Shown: positions 52,770 to 61,831 of the stretch, piece after piece
Position numbering within the stretch: the first letter of the stretch is position 1
Layout: each line of letters opens with the position of its first letter
NCBI GenBank assembly: GCA_030267215.1
Contig: JAJDJP010000001.1
Span: forward strand, 62,001-126,000
Direction: 5' to 3'
Source of the DNA: Ruminococcaceae bacterium OttesenSCG-928-A16
Lineage (GTDB): Bacteria; Bacillota; Clostridia; Oscillospirales; Ruminococcaceae
Length of the DNA: 64,000 nt
Program-made: the position numbers and the translations under genes
The notes under the pieces: model-generated
Told to the model about the DNA's origin: nothing
Seen by the model: the letters and a program-made list of their open reading frames with translations, nothing else
Databases searched by the model: none

Positions 52770-54401
52770 ATGAAAGAGGAACAGGCAAAGTTATTGGTGC
52801 AAAAGGCCATGCAGGGAGACAACCAAGCTTTTGTAGCCCTGTGCGAAGCCAAAGGCAGCGAGATTTTGTATGTCTGCATAAAAATAATGCAAAACCAACA
52901 GGACGGAGAAGATGCCGCCCAGGAGGTTTTTATTCAGATGCAAAAATATATTTTGGGGTTGCAAAGTGCCGATGCATTTAATGTGTGGCTAAACCGCATT
53001 ATATTTCATGCTTGCCTAAACCTAAAACGCAAAACAAAGCGGGCCAAGGGGGAGCTACCATTGGAACACTATGTTGGTTTGTTGGAAGAAAATCGCGCAG
53101 AGTTTTTGCCCGAAAGTTATCTGGAAGATAAACAAAAGCAACAGCTTATTATGGAAAGTATAAACCGTCTTTCGCCAAAATACCGCAAGGTGGTTTTGCT
53201 GTACTATTTCGAGGGATTGAACCAGCAGGAAATTGCGCAAGCAATGGAAATTAGCGAAAATGCAGTGAGCCATGTTTTGCGCCGTGCCCGCAATATTATA
53301 AAAAAAGAGGTAGGTGCCCCCCAGCAAGATTTATTAGGCTTTACAGCGGGGCTTCCGGTAATTTCCAGGCTGCTTATGGATGAAGCAACACAACTGGCGC
53401 CCAACGCTACGGTGCAAAAAATAATTTTTGCCAGCGGCATAAAAAATGCCACTATTGGTACGGTGTCAACCGGTGGTGGTGCAGCGGCTGCAAGCCACCT
53501 TTTTGCACGGGTAGCCGGCATGTTGTTTTTGGGTGCCGGTGTACTTGTGGGAGGTACAATGCTTGTTACCACCCAAACAAAGCCCAACACCCCTGCTGCC
53601 AGTGTTGCAAGTATCCCCCAATACTTGCAGCCAGGCAGTAACAAGGGTTTGGATATAGAAGATGCTACCGAAAGCCAAGCGCCTGGCGGTAATTGGCAAC
53701 CGGGCAAAGCAGTGTCTTCAGGGGTCTCTTCGTTGCCACCTGCCGGGGCACCGGCAGGTGGCAGAGGGGACGCCACAAAGCAAAAAGATGGTTTTGTGGT
53801 TTCTTTTGGCGGCGGGGTTGTTTTTGTAAATGTTGATGGCCAAACCGTACAAAATAAAGGGCACTACACCGAAGGCTGTATGGTGCAATTGGTAGATGCA
53901 AACCAAACCGTGCTGGCACAAACAACAACAAATAGCCAAGGGAATTATATATTTGAAAACCTGGAACTGGACGCAGCAGGAGAATATACCCTGCAACTAA
54001 TTTTGCCCCAAGGCAAAGGCCTTGTGTTTGCCCCACAAATGGCGGGTGGCCAGCAGCAGGTGCTGTTACAACAAAATGCCACTGTTACCCCAAAGCCGTT
54101 TGCCATTACGGCAGGGGCGGGGCCAACCGTGGGCCTGCTATTATACAATGCGCAAAACCAGCGCAGCAATATTAACCCGGTTAGGGCCCAGGTTATAACA
54201 AAGGGCCCGGCACAAACCACTTATAGTTGGGAAATAGCCGACCGGAATGGACAGATTATTTTGCAAGGTGGCGAAGCGATAGGTGAAACGTTAGCCCAAA
54301 TGCAGGCCAGCGGGTATAGGGGGCTGTTCACCCTTACCGTAGCTGTAACCGATGACGCAGGAAACAGGGCGGGGGAATGGCAAACAATTTATATTAGGTA
54401 A
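52770..54401 (+). CDS. ECF-like sigma factor fused to membrane helix and SdrD/Cna-B-like exported domain
   Basis: 543 residues, about three times the length of a normal ECF sigma factor. Region 2 is at about 8-85 ('DNQAFVALCEAKGSEILYVC', 'GEDAAQEVFIQMQKYI') and region 4 at about 125-180 ('INRLSPKYRKVVLLYYFEGL', 'QQEIAQAMEISENAVSHVLR'). A linker leads to one membrane helix (about 247-267, 'VAGMLFLGAGVLVGGTMLVT') and a Pro/Ala/Gly spacer. A beta domain of SdrD-B/Cna-B type follows (about 350-420, 'GCMVQLVDANQTVLAQTT', 'NSQGNYIFENLEL'), then a final Ig-like part (about 450-543). The predicted topology is sigma inside, beta domains outside. The next gene, a surface protein, starts 46 bases on. 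Its release mechanism is unknown. GGGGGGAG precedes the start. Confidence 0.85.
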   Translation: MKEEQAKLLVQKAMQGDNQAFVALCEAKGSEILYVCIKIMQNQQDGEDAAQEVFIQMQKYILGLQSADAFNVWLNRIIFHACLNLKRKTKRAKGELPLEHYVGLLEENRAEFLPESYLEDKQKQQLIMESINRLSPKYRKVVLLYYFEGLNQQEIAQAMEISENAVSHVLRRARNIIKKEVGAPQQDLLGFTAGLPVISRLLMDEATQLAPNATVQKIIFASGIKNATIGTVSTGGGAAAASHLFARVAGMLFLGAGVLVGGTMLVTTQTKPNTPAASVASIPQYLQPGSNKGLDIEDATESQAPGGNWQPGKAVSSGVSSLPPAGAPAGGRGDATKQKDGFVVSFGGGVVFVNVDGQTVQNKGHYTEGCMVQLVDANQTVLAQTTTNSQGNYIFENLELDAAGEYTLQLILPQGKGLVFAPQMAGGQQQVLLQQNATVTPKPFAITAGAGPTVGLLLYNAQNQRSNINPVRAQVITKGPAQTTYSWEIADRNGQIILQGGEAIGETLAQMQASGYRGLFTLTVAVTDDAGNRAGEWQTIYIR

Positions 54402-54447
54402 AAATGATGTGGGGATTTATACGCAATATTATGGGAGGCCAGAGAAA

Positions 54448-57400
54448 ATGAGAAAAAGTAAGCATTCTATTGCCCAAAAATGGAAAGCGATGCTGTGTAG
54501 CCTGCTTGTTGTGGGGCTTATTGCCACAGCCATGCCGTTTGCAGCGCGTGCCCAGGGTGAGGAACCGGCAGAAATTTTGGCAACGCAGCAAAATAGCACA
54601 GCCCCGGGCGATGATTTAGGGATTGAAAATGACGAATTGCCCGAAAACGAAGTGGAAGTTATTGAAGAAGATATTGCAGCAGGCGAGCAAACGGCCGACG
54701 ATGCTGAAATAGAGGAACTTTTGGCAGAAAACCAAGAAGCCGAAAAACCAGAAAAGGTTGAGGAACCTGAAGACGAGCCCGAAGACGAGCCGGCTATGGT
54801 GGACGAGGAAACCGAAGAGGAAGATGCCCCGGCAAAGGCCCAGGCCGATGTGATAGGGGAAACCGAAGCCTTTCAAATGGCTTCGGCTTTTGGGCTGCAG
54901 GCGTTAGCGATGGATTTTGCAACCCTGCAACAGATGATTGATGATGCACCAGCCGGCGAGCAAACGGTTATCACCATCGATAATGAAATAGTGGTAGAAG
55001 ATACGCTGCTGATATTGGGAAAAAATATTTTGCTAAATGGTACCGGTACGCTGCAGCTGGATCCCAGTATTTCTGATGGATTTTCGGTGGAAGAAAACGG
55101 TGCCCTTACGGTTACCGGCATCACGCTGCAAGGGCAGGAGTATTCGCCTTTTGGTATATACGTAGAAGGTACCTTTGAAATTGGAGCGGATGCCGTACTG
55201 CGGGAAACCACCACATATGTTAATGAAAATGCAATTTTAAACCTGAGTGGCGGTTTAATAACCGGTAATACAGATGTGTCGGTTATTAAAAACCATGGTA
55301 CATTTACCATGGCCTCTGGTAGTATAAACGATAATATAGTGGGCAATAAGCTGATAGAAAACAGCGGTGTTTTTACCATGGCCGGCGGTAGCATACAGGG
55401 CAATACAGTGGATGATGCGCTGATAGAAAATGATGGTGTATTTACTATGGAAGGCGGCAGTATTCACAATAACCATCTAACGTATGAATCTGACGATGCC
55501 AGTGTTATCTCTAACCAAAAAACATTTGTTATGCAAGGGGATGCTGTAATTTCTGGCAACGAAATGCGAGCAGTTACCAGCGAGGGCCTGGCCAGTAATA
55601 TCATGCAGGGAAAAGCGGCTATAACAAACAACACCAGCACGGGCAATGGCGGCGCTTTTTATTTATATTATGGTGCTAGCCTTACCATGCAGGGCAATGC
55701 CCGCATAGAGGGGAATAAAGCCGTAAGTGGCGGCGGTATTTATGCCGAACAAAAAAGTGGCACAACCAAAACCGCAGTTACCCTGGCAGAAAATGCCCTT
55801 GTAACGGGTAACCAGGCACAAAGTAGTGGTGGCGGCGTTTATATTGGCCAGTTTGGTTTTTTTACCATGCAGCAAAATGCTGCTATTACTGGCAATACCG
55901 CCTTTAGCAAGGACCCCGACAGCAGTGGCGATGAAGAAGAGGAAGAACCCCCCGAAGAGGACGAGCGTACCCTGGAAGAAATAGCCTACGACTATAAAAG
56001 CATTGCCTATGGTGGCGGCGGCCTGTTTATAATGGATGGCGGCAACCTTTTGGGCGGAGAAATTAGTGGCAATATTGCCCAAAATGGCAATGGCGGCGGT
56101 ATATATGCAGCCGTAAGCAACCAACAAACCGATGATTTTGTGATTGATGGTACCAATATTAATAACAACACCGCCACCTATGCCGGTGGTGGCATGTTCT
56201 CCGAGGGAAGCTCGATTTACAACTCAGATCGCCATCAATTGTTAAAATCTGTTATTTCGGGTAATATGGCAGAGTATGGTGGGGGGCTTTTTTCCTCCAG
56301 CTTGCATATAGAAGATGTAGAAGCGGCAAATGCCGACGAGTTTGTGCCAAGCGGCCAAATAGAAGCCCCACTGGTAACGATTAGCACAAACAAGGCGCTT
56401 GTAGCTGGCGGCGGTATTTATGTAGCCGGAGACATCGAGAACTCAGATCGCTCGGTGCTGGTGGAAGGCAATGAGGCAGCTTATGGTGGCGGCATTTATG
56501 TGCCCACCTATAGCGGGCGCTGGCATTCTGTGTGCCACCCAACCAACGCCGGGCACGACCAGCTAATAGAATTAGCTGAAAATGCAAATGCCCCAATGCC
56601 CTATATCCTTACCATAACCAACAACAAGGCAAGCCAAAGTGGCGGGGGTATCTATAATAATGGCGAAATAGGTATATCCCTTATACACGTGGAAGTGAGC
56701 AAAAACACTGCCGCTGATGGCGGCGGCATGTACCTTGCCGAAGCAGGAAAATGGGCATGGCAAGACGGCGGTGAGGATGAAGGCTACCCCTATAGCTGTA
56801 AGGCAGAGTTTACCGGCAACACCGCAACACAAAACGGTGGCGGCATATATTATGCCAGCCAAGAATGGAACATGTTTAACAGCTACTATAACCTGGTTAC
56901 CTACGAAAGCCAAGAGGGCAGTGAAGAAGATATAACGGCTTATTTAGAAAAACCGATGTCTATTTATGGCAACGTGGCACAGGGCGATGGTGGCGGCATG
57001 TACGTTGCAAGTGGCAGTGCGCTACTGCTAGGCGTAAATTTTGGCCAAAATAACGCACAGGGCAACGGTGGCGGCATGTATGTTGCAACCGGTGCCGAAG
57101 CGCTGATTCGTGCGCTGGGTAGCGAGGAAGATATTGTTGTTTTAGAAACACCGGAGCCCACTACTTTTACCGGCAATACAGCCCAGAACGGTGGTGCTAT
57201 TTACAACAGCGGTACCGTAAAATTGCACGGAGCGGTTATGGACAATAACACTGCAAGCCTGCTTGGCCAAGGTGCCTGCCATAACGGCGAACTGTTTGTT
57301 ATTTGCAGCGATGCAGAATTTGGCGCCGAGAGTGAAAACAGCATCTTTTTGTACCCAGATAAATTTTTAACCATCGAGCCGGACGGCCTGAGTGGAATTT

Positions 57401-58308
57401 ATTCTATTGAGGGCTTTTTACCAGGAGATGCGTATGAAGGCCGGGTAGTTGCCGTGCGTTCTTCCGGCAACAGCGCCGAAAGTGAAGTAGAGGCGTTTTC
57501 GTACCTGCCAAAAACCCACCCGGTAACCTTTGCCAGCCCCAATATGGTGGTGCTGGGCGAAGGAGCAACAGCAACCCTTACCTATGTAACCATTAATGGC
57601 GCGGCCCAAAGTAATGCGCCAGCAGATGAAAATGCACCGGAACCCCAAGCATATGTTATGGGTACCGAGGTTAGCATAACCAGCCATATACCGGTGTGTG
57701 TAGGGTGGGAGTTTACCGAATGGAATACCGATCCCGATGGAAATGGCGATGCATATAGTGGTGGGCACCTGCTTACTATTACGCAAGATACTATCCTGTA
57801 TGCACAATACATCCATACGCCTTATTGGGTAACCTTTAACTATATGGGGGCAGCGCCCTCAAGCTTGGAAAAATACTATTACAACGACCTGCTAAACCAG
57901 CCCAATGGCATAGAGTATGAAGGGTATACTTTTGGCGGCTGGCAAAAAGAGGATGGAAGCTTTTGGGATTTTGAAAAAGATACCATGCCAACAGAGGATA
58001 TTGAATTGTTTGCCTATTGGGTGGCAAACCCTGCTTCGTCAAGCAGCCAGGATGTATCCTCCAATGTACCACCTGTTTCCTCTTCTTCTCAACCAGAAGC
58101 GGTAAGCTCGTCTTTGCCGGTATCTTCTCAGGGCGAACAACCTGCCAGCACAAGCACGCCGCAGGGTAATAGTACAGTAGCAAACACGGCAGGCACGCCA
58201 CTAACAGGCGATGACTTTAGCATTGTACTGGCAATAAGCTTGCTGCTAATTGGGTTTGCAACCACCTGCGTAACCCTTATAATTTATAGAAGAAGAAGCA
58301 AACAGTAA
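54448..58308 (+). CDS. Pmp-like beta-helix surface protein with C-terminal anchor
   Basis: 1286 residues from ATG 54448, with GGGAGG upstream; the track's longer start overlaps the sigma gene. A signal peptide (cleavage after ARA, about residue 34) and a very acidic segment (about 55-128) are followed by a long right-handed beta-helix (about 190-930). It has at least a dozen GGGIY/GGGMY/GGGVY repeats together with FTGN motifs, the pattern of Chlamydia Pmp repeats. Two InlB/MucBP-like repeats ('GWEFTEWNTDPDGNGDAYS', 'GYTFGGWQKEDGSFWDF') and a Ser-rich linker precede PLTGDD, a membrane helix and the basic tail RRRSKQ. Likely an anchored adhesin, cotranscribed with the sigma fusion. Confidence 0.87.
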   Translation: MRKSKHSIAQKWKAMLCSLLVVGLIATAMPFAARAQGEEPAEILATQQNSTAPGDDLGIENDELPENEVEVIEEDIAAGEQTADDAEIEELLAENQEAEKPEKVEEPEDEPEDEPAMVDEETEEEDAPAKAQADVIGETEAFQMASAFGLQALAMDFATLQQMIDDAPAGEQTVITIDNEIVVEDTLLILGKNILLNGTGTLQLDPSISDGFSVEENGALTVTGITLQGQEYSPFGIYVEGTFEIGADAVLRETTTYVNENAILNLSGGLITGNTDVSVIKNHGTFTMASGSINDNIVGNKLIENSGVFTMAGGSIQGNTVDDALIENDGVFTMEGGSIHNNHLTYESDDASVISNQKTFVMQGDAVISGNEMRAVTSEGLASNIMQGKAAITNNTSTGNGGAFYLYYGASLTMQGNARIEGNKAVSGGGIYAEQKSGTTKTAVTLAENALVTGNQAQSSGGGVYIGQFGFFTMQQNAAITGNTAFSKDPDSSGDEEEEEPPEEDERTLEEIAYDYKSIAYGGGGLFIMDGGNLLGGEISGNIAQNGNGGGIYAAVSNQQTDDFVIDGTNINNNTATYAGGGMFSEGSSIYNSDRHQLLKSVISGNMAEYGGGLFSSSLHIEDVEAANADEFVPSGQIEAPLVTISTNKALVAGGGIYVAGDIENSDRSVLVEGNEAAYGGGIYVPTYSGRWHSVCHPTNAGHDQLIELAENANAPMPYILTITNNKASQSGGGIYNNGEIGISLIHVEVSKNTAADGGGMYLAEAGKWAWQDGGEDEGYPYSCKAEFTGNTATQNGGGIYYASQEWNMFNSYYNLVTYESQEGSEEDITAYLEKPMSIYGNVAQGDGGGMYVASGSALLLGVNFGQNNAQGNGGGMYVATGAEALIRALGSEEDIVVLETPEPTTFTGNTAQNGGAIYNSGTVKLHGAVMDNNTASLLGQGACHNGELFVICSDAEFGAESENSIFLYPDKFLTIEPDGLSGIYSIEGFLPGDAYEGRVVAVRSSGNSAESEVEAFSYLPKTHPVTFASPNMVVLGEGATATLTYVTINGAAQSNAPADENAPEPQAYVMGTEVSITSHIPVCVGWEFTEWNTDPDGNGDAYSGGHLLTITQDTILYAQYIHTPYWVTFNYMGAAPSSLEKYYYNDLLNQPNGIEYEGYTFGGWQKEDGSFWDFEKDTMPTEDIELFAYWVANPASSSSQDVSSNVPPVSSSSQPEAVSSSLPVSSQGEQPASTSTPQGNSTVANTAGTPLTGDDFSIVLAISLLLIGFATTCVTLIIYRRRSKQ

Positions 58309-58356
58309 GCCGAAAGCTTTTATAAATTAACCTATAACATGCTTTTGCAAACCACA

Positions 58357-58396
58357 CAAACCCAGCCCCGGCTTTTTGGCCGAGGCTGGGTTTTGC
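58357..58396 (+). terminator. Terminator after the Pmp-like gene
   Basis: AACCCAGCC-c-CGGC stem paired with GCCG-a-GGCTGGGTT, followed by TTTG. Confidence 0.85.
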
Positions 58397-58505
58397 TACG
58401 ATGATACGATTGGAGATAGATAGCTTTTTCAATAAATTTAATTAAAATCAATGGTTTGCATGCGGTTGAAAGCCAATAGTTCCAACATTTTTGCAAAACG
58501 ATAAC

Positions 58506-58528
58506 TTTTAAGTAGCGTGAACTTAAAA
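58506..58528. promoter_or_regulatory. Inverted repeat upstream of the two-component operon
   Basis: TTTTAAGT-7-ACTTAAAA, perfect eight-base arms, 42 bases before an extended -10 (TGATATAAT, ending 58575). This is a candidate binding site for the LuxR-type regulator of the operon. The rest of 58397-58677 is AT-rich leader. Confidence 0.45.
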
Positions 58529-58677
58529 TAACCACCCTTTTGTGTGGGGCAATTGTGTATTAAATCTGATATAATTTTTAAAAGACTATATTGCGGTACA
58601 ACACAAACCACCTTACAAAAGTACATTTTAAACGGTACAAGCTAAACACCATGCGGTGTGTAACAGAGGGTGACCTT

Positions 58678-60348
58678 ATGATGTTGCGAAACTGGAAGAA
58701 AGTGAAATGGCTTGCAGTGGCTTTTTTGGTGTTGCTGGCCGTCTCCATCTATCGGCAAATTTGCATACAGTTTTTTCCAAACGACATGGTGCGCCCGGTT
58801 ATTGTTTACTTTGTGTACCTGTTGTTGCTTTCGGGGTGGAGTGCCTCTATCCGTAACCGCATTACCCACGGCAGTATGCGAATGTTTTTGCTGGTAACCC
58901 AAATTTTAATGCTGCTGGGCATCACCATTCGGTTTTTGCACGATGCCATGGTGCCGCACTACGATTTTTTTATGCAGCACTATGCGCCCCTGATGCGTTC
59001 TAGCGGGTATTTGGTTGGTATGCCTATCTTTATTCTTCCCCTGTTTGGCTTGTACGCAGCTTTTTGCCTGGGCCGTTCAGAAGAATACCGTTTTAACAGG
59101 GGCTGGTATGCCTTGCTTATCCCGGCCGTAATACTTGTTTTTTTGCTGCAAACCAACGAATACCACCACCTTATTTTTGGTGCGTTTGAGGAAGATATTT
59201 TGTCTTACCGCCCAACCGTGGGCATGGTGGTTATTGTGCTGTGGGCGCTGGCCCTGTATTTGGCCCGCATGTTTGTTATTTACCGCAGAAGCCGGGAGGT
59301 AAAGGACTTTCCCCGCTTGCGCTTTGCACCCCTGCTTTTAATTGTTTCTATGCTGGCGCTGTGCATTTACTACTTTTCCATTTCGTTTGTTGTTAGTTTT
59401 GAGATAATAGAGTTTAATGTGCTTGTTTATTTTTGCGAGATTTTGATTTGGGAAAGCTGCATTTATATGGGAATGGTGCCGGTGAACACAAATTATGAAG
59501 AGGTGTTTGACCGCTCTACAGTGGCCATGCAACTGGTGGATAGCAATGGAATATCCCACATGAAAAGTACCAATGCGCCAGCGTTATCCAACGAAATATT
59601 TGTGCAGCTAAAAAAACAATCCCCCATCCTTACAAATGAGGGAAAAGAACTGCATTTGCACGCCATTAATGGCGGCTATGCCATTTGGCAAAACGATATG
59701 TCGCAAACGCTTGCGGTAATTGAAGAGCTGCGAAAGAGCGTGGAACGCTTAGAGTATGAGGGGGTTATCCTGCGCAATGAATTGCGGATTCAATCGGACA
59801 ATGCGACGGTGAAAGAGCAAAACCGCCTTTATAACCAATTAACAGAGGAAATACAAGGGCAGCTTACGCTGCTGCAAAATTTGCTAAACAAGCGGGAATG
59901 GACGGAGGACAAAACTACACTGTTTAAAAAGGTTTGCTTGGTTGCCACCTACATTAAAAGAAGGTGTAATTTGCGGCTTGTAGAGCAGGCCGAAGGTATA
60001 ATATCTAACGAAGAGCTAAAACTTTGCTACGATGAAATGAGTGCCTGCTTGCGGCAACTGGATATAGGGGCGGGTGCAGTTTGGCACAACGCGAACCCGC
60101 TTGCCCCCGAATTGGCAATTTTTTCGTTAGATTTATTTGAGCTTTTGCTGGAATACGATGACTTTAATTTGTATACCATCCATATTTCTTTCGAATCCGA
60201 GACCAAATTCATGTTATATATCCATTCCAAAAGCGATGCTTCTGCCCAAATTCCCACCGGCCAACTAAAAGCGCTTAACAAAGAAAATTATCTGGTAAAA
60301 TGGCAGCCAGTGGAAAAGGGTGCGCGGGTTGTGGTGCAAATGGTATAG
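58678..60348 (+). CDS. 7TM sensor protein with degenerate kinase-like C-terminus
   Basis: 556 residues from ATG 58678, with AGAGGGTGA upstream. About seven or eight membrane helices (about 10-265) resemble the N-terminal 7TM sensor domain of some Clostridial histidine kinases. A PAS-like stretch comes next ('VDSNGISHMKSTNAPALSNE'), then a coiled coil ('LAVIEELRKSVERLEYEGVI') and a C-terminal domain of about 200 residues. In that domain I find no phospho-His motif, N-box or glycine-rich ATP lid. It looks like a pseudokinase or pure sensor partner for the real kinase encoded next. The three genes form one likely operon. Confidence 0.75.
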   Translation: MMLRNWKKVKWLAVAFLVLLAVSIYRQICIQFFPNDMVRPVIVYFVYLLLLSGWSASIRNRITHGSMRMFLLVTQILMLLGITIRFLHDAMVPHYDFFMQHYAPLMRSSGYLVGMPIFILPLFGLYAAFCLGRSEEYRFNRGWYALLIPAVILVFLLQTNEYHHLIFGAFEEDILSYRPTVGMVVIVLWALALYLARMFVIYRRSREVKDFPRLRFAPLLLIVSMLALCIYYFSISFVVSFEIIEFNVLVYFCEILIWESCIYMGMVPVNTNYEEVFDRSTVAMQLVDSNGISHMKSTNAPALSNEIFVQLKKQSPILTNEGKELHLHAINGGYAIWQNDMSQTLAVIEELRKSVERLEYEGVILRNELRIQSDNATVKEQNRLYNQLTEEIQGQLTLLQNLLNKREWTEDKTTLFKKVCLVATYIKRRCNLRLVEQAEGIISNEELKLCYDEMSACLRQLDIGAGAVWHNANPLAPELAIFSLDLFELLLEYDDFNLYTIHISFESETKFMLYIHSKSDASAQIPTGQLKALNKENYLVKWQPVEKGARVVVQMV

Positions 60349-60500
60349 GGCATGCCTTGCTATAGCAATAAACTTCAAAGCTGGCCGGCTTTGTGTGTGC
60401 AATAGGTTTGCGTACGCACCCAAAAGGGTGGCGTTTACGCCGTTGCTAGTTGCTTTGTTTAACAATAAAAGCATTAAAAACAGGGAAGAGGTGATGGGTT

Positions 60501-61814
60501 TTGAATCTTTCTGCCAGCTTTGTTTGGGCGGGTGCGGTGCAATTGTTTTTACTGATATTTGCCGTGTATAGCCTTACCTTTTGGCAGATAAGCCGGAAAA
60601 TCTCCCCGACGGTAATCGACCTTTTTTTGCTGGGTGTGCAGGTGGCAAATCTGGTTGTTCTGCTGCAATATATGTCCGGCACCAGCCAACTTATTTTTTC
60701 CAGGAAAGAAAACTATGGGTTCCTTTTGGGTATTCAGGCCCTCATTGCCCTGCTTGTGCTTTTCCGCTTTTTCTTTTTAATTTTTAGGCGCCGCACCCAA
60801 CACCAAAAAGTGCTGTCGCCCACGTCGGTTCGCGAAGCGATTGATTACCTGCCCGGTGGTATTTGTTTTGCCGCTGTAAATGGCCGGCCAATTTTAACCA
60901 ACCATAAAATGAACGAATTGGTTTTTAGGCTTACCGGCCACACCATTATGAATGCCGAAACCACCTGGAAAGAACTCAATATCTTAAAAAATGCCAATGG
61001 ATATACCAAGCTGGAAAACCCTTGGCTGAACCAAGAGCATTTGGGGCAGGCTTCCGATGATTCTATTTATTTTTCTCATGCCGGCGGCAGTATTTGGCGG
61101 TTTCGTAAGGAAGAGTTGACCGAGCAAACGCCACACTACATTCAGCTGGATGTTATGGAGATAACCGAGCTGTACCATTACAGCAAAGAATTGTACGATA
61201 ACAACCGGCGGCTTGCACAGCAGTATGCACGCCAGCAAAATCTTCTTGCCAACATTGTAAAAATAAACAACGACAAAGAGATTTTGTCAATGAAGATGAG
61301 AATTCATGATGACCTGGGGCGCAGCATTATAACCACCAAACAGTATTTGAACGATCAAACACTTTCAGAGAACACCCCTTATTTAGCAGAAATTTGGAAA
61401 CACACCATTCGAGGCCTGGAGGATTTTTCACAGATGTCTCCCCAAGAGGATATTTCGCCCGAAATTGAGCTACGAAAAGCCGCCGAAATGATTGGTTGCC
61501 AAATTCATTTTGCGGGCCAGCGCCCGACGGGCCGCAAGGCGACACTTTTGCTGTATGCAACTGTGCGAGAGGCCCTAACCAATGCGGTAAGGCATGCTAA
61601 CGCAAACCAGCTGTATGTTACCCTTCGGCACAAAAACAATAGCTACCACGCTACCATTAAAGACAATGGAACCATGCCGGTGGCACAGGTGCAAGAGGGC
61701 AATGGGCTTGGTAACCTGCGAAGAAGGCTGGAGCAGGAAGGGGCCACCCTTTGGGTGCAGCATGGGCAGGGGGTTTCGTTGGTGGTAGAGCTTCCGGCAG
61801 ATGAGCTATTTTAG
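60501..61814 (+). CDS. Sensor histidine kinase, NarX/DesK-like
   Basis: 437 residues from TTG 60501, with AAGAGGTGAT upstream; an overlapping ATG in another frame gives only a short ORF. Three N-terminal membrane helices (about 10-100) are followed by a PAS-like region ('LPGGICFAAVNGRPILTNHK') and the HisKA_3-type motif 'MKMRIHDDLGRSIITT' (His269). The ATPase domain has N-box 'ATVREALTNAVRHANA', 'DNGTMP' and G-box 'EGNGLGNLRRRLEQEG'. All catalytic elements look intact. It should phosphorylate the LuxR-type regulator that follows 17 bases downstream and may form a hetero-complex with the upstream 7TM protein. Confidence 0.92.
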   Translation: MNLSASFVWAGAVQLFLLIFAVYSLTFWQISRKISPTVIDLFLLGVQVANLVVLLQYMSGTSQLIFSRKENYGFLLGIQALIALLVLFRFFFLIFRRRTQHQKVLSPTSVREAIDYLPGGICFAAVNGRPILTNHKMNELVFRLTGHTIMNAETTWKELNILKNANGYTKLENPWLNQEHLGQASDDSIYFSHAGGSIWRFRKEELTEQTPHYIQLDVMEITELYHYSKELYDNNRRLAQQYARQQNLLANIVKINNDKEILSMKMRIHDDLGRSIITTKQYLNDQTLSENTPYLAEIWKHTIRGLEDFSQMSPQEDISPEIELRKAAEMIGCQIHFAGQRPTGRKATLLLYATVREALTNAVRHANANQLYVTLRHKNNSYHATIKDNGTMPVAQVQEGNGLGNLRRRLEQEGATLWVQHGQGVSLVVELPADELF

Positions 61815-61831
61815 AAGGAGGAAAAGAGCGA

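Noticed and set aside
54352-54447. Overlap of the Pmp-like ORF with the sigma-fusion gene, suggesting frameshift fusion
   Set aside because: The overlap disappears when the start is placed at ATG 54448, which has a strong ribosome binding site and is followed by a signal peptide.
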